Positions 47,438-54,779 of a DNA stretch of 64,000 nucleotides are shown here, piece after piece (position 1 is the first letter of the stretch; each line of letters starts with the position of its first letter). A program made the translations under genes and the position numbers. The notes below the pieces were generated by a model. It was not told the DNA's origin. It searched no databases and saw only the letters and a list, made by a program, of their open reading frames with translations. The stretch covers positions 62,001 to 126,000 of the forward strand of contig NZ_JACSRA010000006.1 of the NCBI RefSeq assembly GCF_014836335.1, in the 5' to 3' direction. The DNA comes from Clostridium cibarium. Its GTDB lineage: Bacteria > Bacillota > Clostridia > Clostridiales > Clostridiaceae.

Positions 47438-48733
47438 TTATATTTCACTAAATCCCTTAATACTTTCTTCTCCACTAACCATATCTTTAATCTTAACTAG
47501 CTTGCTAGCAGCCTCATCCTCACCTACTAGTATAACTTTGTTAATACCTAATTTATCAGCATAATTCATCTTTTTCTTTAACTTTCCATCTTCTAAATAT
47601 ATTTGAGAAGTTTTTCCTTCAGCTTCTAATTTTCTAAAAATTTCTCCACAATAATTCAAAGTATCTCCTATTGGAAGAATCAAATATTCAACTGGATTTT
47701 TCACCACATAATTATCTAAGAATCCAATTTCTCCAAGAACAAAAAATAACCTAGTTAGTCCTATAGATATTCCTACTCCAGGTAATAATCTATCAGTATA
47801 GTTTTGAGCTAAATTATCATATCTTCCTCCTGAACATATTGAACCATATCCTTCATTTCCTATCAAGAAAGTTTCAAAAACTGTTCCTGTATAATAATCT
47901 AATCCTCTAATTATTTTTAAATTTATTAAATATTCATCTTCTTCTACTCCTAGAATACTTAACATATTAATTACGTTTTCTAGCTCTTCTATCCCAGATC
48001 TAAATTTTTCGCTTTCTAAATTTAAGCTTTTAAGCTCTTCTAAAATCTTCTCATTACTACCAGCTATATTCATAACATTTGTTATATAACTACTCTTCTC
48101 TTCACCAATTAAATCATTAAGATTTTTTTCAAATTCTTCTTTGCCAATTTTATCATACTTATCTATCAAGATCATAACCTCAGTTATTTCATTAACGCCT
48201 ATCTCCGTTAATATTGATGATAAAATTTTTCTATTACTTATTTGAAACTTATAATCCTTTAATCCGATAGCTTTAAATCCCTTTGAAACCATACTTATTA
48301 CTAATGCATCATTACTAATGCTAAGTTTTTCATTTCCTATAATATCCAAATCGCATTGATAGAATTCTCTATACCTACCTCTTTGATTTCTCTCTCCTCT
48401 ATATACCTTTCCAACTTGATATCTCTTAAATGGGAAATTTAAATCATTAAAATATTGAGCTACATATCTAGCTAAAGGTACAGTTAAATCAAATCTTAAA
48501 GATAAATCATTGCTTCCTTTATTAAATCTATATACTTGCTTTTCTGTTTCACCTGCTGACTTTGCAAGTAAAACTTCTGATTTTTCTATTATTGGTGTAT
48601 CCATTGGAAGACATCCATTTTCCTCATACACCTTTGTAATCTTATTGACTATATCATTAAATTTTTGTTGCTCTTTTGGTAGTAATTCCATGAATCCTGG
48701 TAATATACTGGGTTTCACTTTATTATTGTTCAT
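47438..48733 (-). CDS. hisS: histidyl-tRNA synthetase
   Basis: Class II synthetase of 431 residues. Motif 2 region YRGERNQRGRYREFYQCD and the histidine loops LRFDLTVPLARY and RGLDYYTGTVFE are intact, and a C-terminal anticodon-binding domain follows, so it is a true HisRS rather than the HisZ subunit. I start at the ATG at 48733, after AAAAGGAGAG; the open frame to 48799 has no ribosome site. Its wording (ILPGFMELLPKEQQ) is that of a less common second HisRS lineage found in some clostridia, so another hisS may exist elsewhere (inference). No T-box upstream. Confidence 0.93.
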   Translation of the reverse strand: MNNNKVKPSILPGFMELLPKEQQKFNDIVNKITKVYEENGCLPMDTPIIEKSEVLLAKSAGETEKQVYRFNKGSNDLSLRFDLTVPLARYVAQYFNDLNFPFKRYQVGKVYRGERNQRGRYREFYQCDLDIIGNEKLSISNDALVISMVSKGFKAIGLKDYKFQISNRKILSSILTEIGVNEITEVMILIDKYDKIGKEEFEKNLNDLIGEEKSSYITNVMNIAGSNEKILEELKSLNLESEKFRSGIEELENVINMLSILGVEEDEYLINLKIIRGLDYYTGTVFETFLIGNEGYGSICSGGRYDNLAQNYTDRLLPGVGISIGLTRLFFVLGEIGFLDNYVVKNPVEYLILPIGDTLNYCGEIFRKLEAEGKTSQIYLEDGKLKKKMNYADKLGINKVILVGEDEAASKLVKIKDMVSGEESIKGFSEI

Positions 48734-48847
48734 TTTATTCTCTCCTTTTGATTCAAAATAATAAATTAAATTATTATTTAATCTATATATCCACCACATA
48801 TCTATGAAAATTGGTTTTCATAAAAAATATTATACAACATAATATAC

Positions 48848-49267
48848 TTAAAATTCTATAACATTAAGTCCAATACTTTCATCAAACTTTCTTTCTACCT
48901 GTCCATCTATTTTTTGTATAATTATTTCGCAAGTAGCACTAATTCTAGCTTCGTTCAAGTGCCCTCCTATACATTGACCTTTTATATTTCCCAATGTAGC
49001 ATGTATATGTAAATATGGTTCATCATCCATTACAGATATATTCCCTGTTAAACTAGTAATTTCTAGATCTTCATCAAACGTATTTGAGTAATACTTTTGC
49101 TCATCAACCTTATAAATACCTATAACAACATGATTTGTTGCTCCTAAAGCTGAAATCGATCCTGCTTTTATATTTTCTTTTTTACATAATTCCTTAATAG
49201 AAGCAACAACCTCTTCTCCTTTTTCTAAACGCACAACTATTTTATCACCAAATATTTTATAAATCAT
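48848..49267 (-). CDS. PPC/DUF296 domain protein
   Basis: 139-residue single PPC domain, the trimeric fold also found in plant AT-hook proteins. The metal-site histidines are in HIHATLG and GGHL, and GSISALGATN is a family signature. The bacterial role is poorly known; DNA-binding names come from the plant fusions and no AT-hook is present here. It is the last gene of the MarR-RelA-like-TPR run, 10 bases after the TPR gene; ribosome site weak. Confidence 0.87.
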   Translation of the reverse strand: MIYKIFGDKIVVRLEKGEEVVASIKELCKKENIKAGSISALGATNHVVIGIYKVDEQKYYSNTFDEDLEITSLTGNISVMDDEPYLHIHATLGNIKGQCIGGHLNEARISATCEIIIQKIDGQVERKFDESIGLNVIEF

Positions 49268-49277
49268 AATACACCAA

Positions 49278-49955
49278 CTATCTTTTTATATTTTTATAGC
49301 ATACTTCTATATTAACATTAGCATCTCTATCATAAGGATCAAACTCTAAAACTTTTGAATAATCATTTACCGCTTCTTCATATTTATTTATAGTTTCATA
49401 AGCTATGCCTCTGTTATAATATGCCTCTTTATTATCAGGATTTAACTTAATTAAACTTGTAAAATCTTCAATTGCTTTTTCATACTCATTTAAATTAATA
49501 TAGCATATCCCTCTATTGTTGTAAGATTCTTCATCTCCCGGATCTAACTCTAAAACTATAGAATAATCTTCTATTGCTTTCGTATATTCGCCTATATTCT
49601 CATACGAAACAGCTCTATTATAGTATGATTCTTCGTCTTCTGCTGATATCTCCAAAGACTTACTATAATCAGCTATAGCTCTATGATATTCCCCCATATT
49701 TTCATAGCATAAACCTCTGTTATTATATGCCTCATAATAACTTGAATGAATTTCAATTGCTTTATTAAAATCCTCAATAGCTTTATGATGCTCTCCTATT
49801 TCATCATAACATATTCCTCTACTGTTATATGCCTCTTCATCTTCAGGATTTAATTCAATTATTTTTGTATATTCTCTTATTTCTCTAATAACTTTATTTT
49901 CTATTGTGATTTTCTTTAAACTTGTTTTATACTCATTAATATTTTTAAAATTCAA
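49278..49955 (-). CDS. tetratricopeptide repeat protein
   Basis: 225 residues almost entirely of about five to six 34-residue TPR units with the repeated pattern YNNRGxCYxxxGEYxxAIxD. No signal peptide or extra domain. Probably a protein-protein scaffold. The start is a TTG at 49955, just after GGGGGGAAG, and only 14 bases after the RelA-like gene, suggesting a joint function. Confidence 0.9.
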   Translation of the reverse strand: MNFKNINEYKTSLKKITIENKVIREIREYTKIIELNPEDEEAYNSRGICYDEIGEHHKAIEDFNKAIEIHSSYYEAYNNRGLCYENMGEYHRAIADYSKSLEISAEDEESYYNRAVSYENIGEYTKAIEDYSIVLELDPGDEESYNNRGICYINLNEYEKAIEDFTSLIKLNPDNKEAYYNRGIAYETINKYEEAVNDYSKVLEFDPYDRDANVNIEVCYKNIKR

Positions 49956-49969
49956 TATCTTCCCCCCAG

Positions 49970-50782
49970 TTATTTACTCCCTTTACTTATTAACTTATTT
50001 AATCTTTCTATTTCTAAACTTTGTTCTTCAACCAAATTTTTATAATACTTTTCTTTATTACACCATTCTTTACTGAGTCCATTAATTAATGAAGCCATTT
50101 CATCTGCACTTCCAACAATTCTATTGAATAATAGCAAATTTGCTTGCAGTAATTCTGGAATCTCATTATGAGAATATCGTAAACTATGATCTATTTCTCC
50201 ATAACCTTCTTCAAATATTGTTCTCACTTGAATTTCTGCAATTACCTTTTTACTAGTAGGATAAAATTCTACTAAATAATGAACTGATCGATATCCAGAT
50301 ACCCTTGATCTAACTTCAATACCTAGTTCTTTAAATATTTCAGTATTATCTCCTTCTCTTACATTTGCTGTTACTTCAATAACTTTCCATGTTTTAATTA
50401 TAAACTCATGAATATCTTGCCATTGATCTTTAAATATGTGGATAACTCTTATTCCTATTAAATCATTTATTTCTTCTTTATAATTATTAACATCAAATTG
50501 GAAGTTATTATCATACTTTTCTTTTCTATCCTCTGTCTTTCTAACAATTTTTTCTATTAACCTATCTGGATCTTTAATTCTAGACTTTACTGAATGTACC
50601 ATACTTTGAGAACGTAAAATATTAGCTATAAAATCAGCTTGATTTTCATAAGAGATTTTATATCCTATGTAATCACTATAAATTTTCTTTAATCTCTCAA
50701 CATTTATGCTGTTTTTGGTAATTATCGGTTCAATATACGGATATTTTTTTATGAACTCTTCTATATCTAAATCTTTCTTCAT
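49970..50782 (-). CDS. RelA/SpoT-domain small alarmone synthetase-like protein
   Basis: 270 residues with one (p)ppGpp-synthetase domain at about 55-225 and no HD hydrolase. Motifs: HSVKSRIKDPDRLIEK (ATP side), INDLIGIRVI, GYRSVHYLV (GTP stacking Tyr) and AEIQVRT (metal Glu). It is somewhat longer than the RelQ/RelP proteins and carries N- and C-terminal helices, the last a coiled-coil-like tail (EEQSLEIERLNKLI). So it may make ppGpp or a related nucleotide; toxin variants of this fold also exist. Ribosome site GAGGT. Confidence 0.85.
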   Translation of the reverse strand: MKKDLDIEEFIKKYPYIEPIITKNSINVERLKKIYSDYIGYKISYENQADFIANILRSQSMVHSVKSRIKDPDRLIEKIVRKTEDRKEKYDNNFQFDVNNYKEEINDLIGIRVIHIFKDQWQDIHEFIIKTWKVIEVTANVREGDNTEIFKELGIEVRSRVSGYRSVHYLVEFYPTSKKVIAEIQVRTIFEEGYGEIDHSLRYSHNEIPELLQANLLLFNRIVGSADEMASLINGLSKEWCNKEKYYKNLVEEQSLEIERLNKLISKGSK

Positions 50783-50815
50783 ATTTTTACCTCACTAAAA
50801 ATGTTATGTTCAACA

Positions 50816-51241
50816 CTAAAACCATTTTGAATTGAGACATTGTCTTAAAAGCTCTATATTAGCTTTCCCTATGCTTTCTTCAATTTCCTCTTCTACTTCC
50901 CTTTTTATTACAATCATCTCATTACAATATTTTTTTCCCTTATCTGTTAGGACAATTAACTTATTTCTTTGATTTCCTTCTATAGAAGTAGTATTAATAT
51001 ACCCTCTAGTTATTAACCCTTGAACACACTTATGAGCGGCCTGACGCGACACATTAATCTTTCTAGCAGCTTCTGCTATTGTCATATTCTCTTTTTCTAT
51101 TACAGCTAACATATTAGATTCACTCTGAGTCACGCTTTCCCCCCATCTTTCTTCCCCAATGTTTACAATCTTTACACGAAGTTCTTGTTGTTTTTCACTC
51201 ACTAAATCTATTAAACTCACGTTACTTAAATAATCTTTCAT
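50816..51241 (-). CDS. MarR-family transcriptional regulator
   Basis: 141 residues with a central winged helix: MTIAEAARKINVSRQAAHKC as helix-turn-helix, then a beta wing and GKKYCNEM helix. AAGGAG precedes the ATG. It leads an apparent operon with the RelA-like, TPR and PPC genes (gaps of 33, 14 and 10 bases), so it likely controls them and itself; the ligand is unknown. A single Cys at residue 107-110 region does not by itself indicate redox sensing. Confidence 0.88.
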   Translation of the reverse strand: MKDYLSNVSLIDLVSEKQQELRVKIVNIGEERWGESVTQSESNMLAVIEKENMTIAEAARKINVSRQAAHKCVQGLITRGYINTTSIEGNQRNKLIVLTDKGKKYCNEMIVIKREVEEEIEESIGKANIELLRQCLNSKWF

Positions 51242-51402
51242 TAGTTAACTCCTTTTATAACATAACATCTAATGTACCTTAAATAATTCTATAATATTTC
51301 TCTTATTATAATATAAAACTAACATTTATTTTGTCAATTTTCTTGACCTTCACTAAGCCTATAATTTCTTATATTTACTTATCTATGAAAGCTACTATTT
51401 AT

Positions 51403-51442
51403 TAAAAAAGCACGTAATCAAAAATATAATTCGATTACCTGC
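51403..51442 (-). terminator. terminator of the degV-like gene
   Basis: GCACGTAATC (51410-51419) pairs with GATTACCTGC (51433-51442) apart from one mismatch; TTTTTT follows on the minus strand. Confidence 0.8.
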
Positions 51443-51473
51443 CTCTTTAACTCATCCTGACCAATATATTTCT

Positions 51474-52325
51474 CTATTTTTTAGTATAATATGCAACTCC
51501 AATGCTTCCTGGCCCAACATGCAATCCAATAATAGGACCAATATATTGAACTCTAACTGGTACATCTAATTTTTCACTAATTCTTTTAGCGAGTTCTTTA
51601 CCTTCATCTTCACAGTTAATATGGTGAATAATAATTCCTCCAAGCTCTCTATTCTGAATATCCGAAAGAACTTTATTAACTATAACCTCAACAGCTTTTT
51701 TCTTAGTTCTTACCTTATCAAAAACTGTAGTTTCCCCATTTTCTACAGTTAATATCGGCCTTATTTGAAGTATTGTTCCAAGCAATGCAGATGCCCCTCC
51801 TATTCTGCCACCTTTTTTTAAATATTTTAGTGTTTCAGGTACAAATAAAAATCTGCTATTTTCTCTTACTTTTAAGGCTGCTGATACTACTTCACCTATT
51901 TCTCTTCCCTCACTTGCAATCCTAGCTGCTTGTAAAACTTCAAAACCCATTTGCATGCAATTGGTCATAGAATCTATAATCTCTATTTTTGCATTTGGAT
52001 AATCTTCAAGGACCATCTCTTTTACAAGATGTGAACTTGAAAATGTTCCACTCATCCTTGAAGATAAAAATATTCCAACAACATCATGCCCTTTACTTAC
52101 CTTTTCTTTAAAAGCCTTTACTAAATCATCTATTCCTGGTTGAGATGATGTTGGTATATCTTCCGATACATCCATTTCCTTATAAAATTCTTCATTATTC
52201 AATTCTACTTCTTTATAGCTTTTCCCATTTAAAATCACATTAAGTGATACCACGGAAATATCATATTTTTCAACTAATTCCTTTGGAATATAACTTGTGC
52301 TATCTGTCACTAACTTTACTGCCAT
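51474..52325 (-). CDS. DegV-family fatty-acid-binding protein (FakB type)
   Basis: 283 residues, two-domain DegV fold. KLVTDSTSYIPKEL at the start, TSQPG at about 77 (fatty-acid head-group contact) and ISGTFSS-like RMSGTFSSS are the family motifs. FakB proteins present fatty acids to the kinase FakA; FakA is not in the window. The ATG is close to GGTGGAGAG. The aminopeptidase gene ends 18 bases upstream, so the two may be co-transcribed. Confidence 0.92.
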   Translation of the reverse strand: MAVKLVTDSTSYIPKELVEKYDISVVSLNVILNGKSYKEVELNNEEFYKEMDVSEDIPTSSQPGIDDLVKAFKEKVSKGHDVVGIFLSSRMSGTFSSSHLVKEMVLEDYPNAKIEIIDSMTNCMQMGFEVLQAARIASEGREIGEVVSAALKVRENSRFLFVPETLKYLKKGGRIGGASALLGTILQIRPILTVENGETTVFDKVRTKKKAVEVIVNKVLSDIQNRELGGIIIHHINCEDEGKELAKRISEKLDVPVRVQYIGPIIGLHVGPGSIGVAYYTKK

Positions 52326-52343
52326 CTCTCCACCCCAAACTTT

Positions 52344-53465
52344 TTATCTATTCTTTAATACTTCTTCAATTAAATGACCATTCTTATAGAATAATTCGCC
52401 ATCTGCATATATTTCTCCACCATTTCTCATATCACAAAGCATATCCCAATGTAATGGAGACCTATTTTTTCCACCTGCTTCTGGCATGGAATCTCCTATT
52501 GCCATATGAATAGTTCCGCCTATCTTCTCATCAAAAAGCATATTTCTTGTAAACTTTTTAATTCCATAATTAGTTCCTATTGCAACCTCACCAAAAAAAC
52601 TTGACCCTTCATCAGTTTCTAATAAAGTTTGTAAAAGATCCTGGCCCTTCTCTGCCTTAGCAGATATTACTTTACCATCCTTTACTTCAAGCTCTATTCC
52701 TTCAATCTCTTTCCCTACATATATTCCTGGAAAAGAAAACTTAATATGCCCATTTATACTATCTTCAATAGGTGATGTAAATATCTCTCCATCAGGAAAG
52801 TTTACCTTCCCATCACAATTAATCCACTTTCTTCCCTTTATTCCTACTGTTATATCTGTTCCTTCGGAAATTATATGTAACTCACTTTTTGTATTTAAAT
52901 ATTTTACCCATAACTCTTGCTTAGCACTGATTTTTTTCCATTCTGCTACAGGATCATCCTTATCTAATAGCCCTGCTCCATATACAAAATCCTCATATTC
53001 CTCCAGACTCATAGATGCTTCCTGAGCATCTGCATTTGTAGGATATTGAGTTCCACACCATCTTAGTGAACCGTTTCCCATTCTCTCTGAATAACTTTTT
53101 CTCCACTTTGTAGACCCTATTGTAAATGCCTTTAACTTTTCTGCTGGAATATTAGTATTATTTCTAGTATTCTTAGATCCCCAAGCACTTAACCAAACAT
53201 CTACTTGTTCTAATACAGTTTCAAATATAATGCCTTCCTCTTTAAGTTGCTCATCTGTAGAATATTTTAATTTCATTCTTCTTGCTTCTTCTGATTCTAA
53301 CTTGTACTCTACATTTGCTCCAGCTTTAATAACTTCTTTAATAATTTCAGTAAGCCAAGGATTTGCAATCTCGTTGCAAGAAACGAAAACTTTATCTCCT
53401 GGTTTTACTTCTGTTGAATAGTTTACCAACAACTTTGCTAGTTTACTTAACCTTTCATCTACCAT
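52344..53465 (-). CDS. M29-family aminopeptidase (AmpS/PepS type)
   Basis: 373 residues, slightly shorter than the usual 410 of the family but with both halves. Opening DERLSKLAKLLVNYSTEVKPGD is typical; the C-terminal metal site is in LEVKDGKVISAKAEKG, LGEVAIG-like FGEVAIGTNYGI, IGGTIHMAIGDS and LHWDM. It should release N-terminal amino acids in the cytoplasm with two metal ions. It is followed at 18 bases by the DegV gene. The ribosome site GTAGGTAA is modest. Confidence 0.92.
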   Translation of the reverse strand: MVDERLSKLAKLLVNYSTEVKPGDKVFVSCNEIANPWLTEIIKEVIKAGANVEYKLESEEARRMKLKYSTDEQLKEEGIIFETVLEQVDVWLSAWGSKNTRNNTNIPAEKLKAFTIGSTKWRKSYSERMGNGSLRWCGTQYPTNADAQEASMSLEEYEDFVYGAGLLDKDDPVAEWKKISAKQELWVKYLNTKSELHIISEGTDITVGIKGRKWINCDGKVNFPDGEIFTSPIEDSINGHIKFSFPGIYVGKEIEGIELEVKDGKVISAKAEKGQDLLQTLLETDEGSSFFGEVAIGTNYGIKKFTRNMLFDEKIGGTIHMAIGDSMPEAGGKNRSPLHWDMLCDMRNGGEIYADGELFYKNGHLIEEVLKNR

Positions 53466-53661
53466 AATGACATTACCTACTTTCCATTTTACAATTTTAT
53501 ACTATAAATCTATTTTACTTTATTAATCTATAATTAACAATAATTCATAGAATTACATAATAAAATTAACAAATTTAATATTTCTTCATTTACTTGATAT
53601 ATTAGAAAAATTATTTTAATATTTATTTATAAATTGACTTTTAACTTTAGGAGATTTTTAA

Positions 53662-54399
53662 ATGAATTATATAATATTTGACTTAGAATTTAATCAAAGA
53701 CATCCTGACGACAAAAATGCTAAATCTCCTCCATTAATGTTCGAAATAATTCAAATAGGAGCTTTGAAACTTAATGAACACCTAGAAATAATCTCTTCAT
53801 TTAATGCATTAGTTAAACCTACTGTTCATCTAATTATTCATCCGTATGTTGAGGAATTAACAGGCATAACCACTTCTGAAGTTAATTTATGTGAAACTTT
53901 TCCTCAAATATATGAAAAATTTTTAGATTTTATTGGTACTATTGATATAGTTTTAGGTGTATGGGGAAGTGATGATATAAAACAACTTATAAAAAACATA
54001 AATTTTCATAATTTATCAGATTCAAATTTACCCAAAAGATATATTGATATTCAAAAATATACTTCAAAACACTGTAACTATCCTAAAGGATGCAAGATTG
54101 GATTAAAAAATGCAGTTGACGTTTTTAATATACCTAGTACTAATGAATTCCACAATGCATTAAATGACGCTTACTATACTTCTGAAGTTTTTAAGCATAT
54201 TAACTATACTAAAATCAAGCCTAAAACTTATTCATATCCATCCTCAAAGCGAAAAAAATCAGTAAAAGAAACTATTAATTTAGTTGCTTTATATAATCAA
54301 TTTGAAAAAATTTATGGAAGGAAAATGACTCTAGAAGAAAAAGAAATAATAAAACTTGCCTATATTATGGGAAAAACAAGACAATTTATTAATGAATAA
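53662..54399 (+). CDS. DEDDh-type 3'-5' exonuclease
   Basis: 245 residues. Asp7 and Glu9 in IIFDLEFNQ, an Asp near GVWGSDD and FHNALNDAYYT (His and Asp) give the DEDDh catalytic set; VKPTVHLIIHPYVEELTGIT is the second exonuclease motif region. It resembles KapD-like stand-alone exonucleases; DNA or RNA preference is not readable. The C-terminal 60 residues are basic and may hold nucleic acid. TTTAGGAG precedes the ATG. A small gene follows 45 bases later. Confidence 0.88.
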   Translation: MNYIIFDLEFNQRHPDDKNAKSPPLMFEIIQIGALKLNEHLEIISSFNALVKPTVHLIIHPYVEELTGITTSEVNLCETFPQIYEKFLDFIGTIDIVLGVWGSDDIKQLIKNINFHNLSDSNLPKRYIDIQKYTSKHCNYPKGCKIGLKNAVDVFNIPSTNEFHNALNDAYYTSEVFKHINYTKIKPKTYSYPSSKRKKSVKETINLVALYNQFEKIYGRKMTLEEKEIIKLAYIMGKTRQFINE

Positions 54400-54444
54400 A
54401 TTCCTATGTGTATCACAAAATAGATATTGATAGGAGGTAATAGT

Positions 54445-54594
54445 ATGAGTACGGATGAAAATAAATCTTTACATAATATAGCTAAGGAAATGATTATTGC
54501 TGGTGAATCTTTTGATGAAATTATGGAAAAAACCCATTTGAGATTAAAAGACTTAAAAAGAATTCAAAAAGAAGAAATCAATCCTCATTTTTAA
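54445..54594 (+). CDS. 49-residue small protein, unknown, HTH-like
   Basis: Reading ATG at 54445 to TAA at 54592 gives 49 residues, starting MSTDENKSLHNIAKEM and ending KRIQKEEINPHF. It has an excellent ribosome site (AGGAGGTAATAGT) and its own terminator just after, so it is very probably translated. The middle AGESFDEIMEKTHLRLKDLK fits a short helix-turn-helix pattern. It may be co-transcribed with the exonuclease upstream. No function is recognised. Confidence 0.7.
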   Translation: MSTDENKSLHNIAKEMIIAGESFDEIMEKTHLRLKDLKRIQKEEINPHF

Positions 54595-54606
54595 TAATTT
54601 ATACAG

Positions 54607-54646
54607 TAAAACCTACAAATTTCACATTTTGTAGGTTTTATTCTTA
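54607..54646 (+). terminator. terminator after the small gene
   Basis: AAAACCTACAAA (54608-54619) pairs with TTTTGTAGGTTTT (54627-54639), followed by ATTCTT. Confidence 0.85.
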
Positions 54647-54779
54647 TGTTAAATTCCAGCAACCCTCTTGTATATTTCCTGAAATTTTTGTATAATTTAT
54701 TAATAATGTAATTTTTTTCAAAAAATTATGCTGAAATTCAGTTTTATATAAATTAATATACCAAAAAGGGGGATTAAAA

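Noticed and set aside
48734..48847. Possible T-box or leader before hisS
   Set aside because: The gap is short and AT-rich with no T-box core or terminator.
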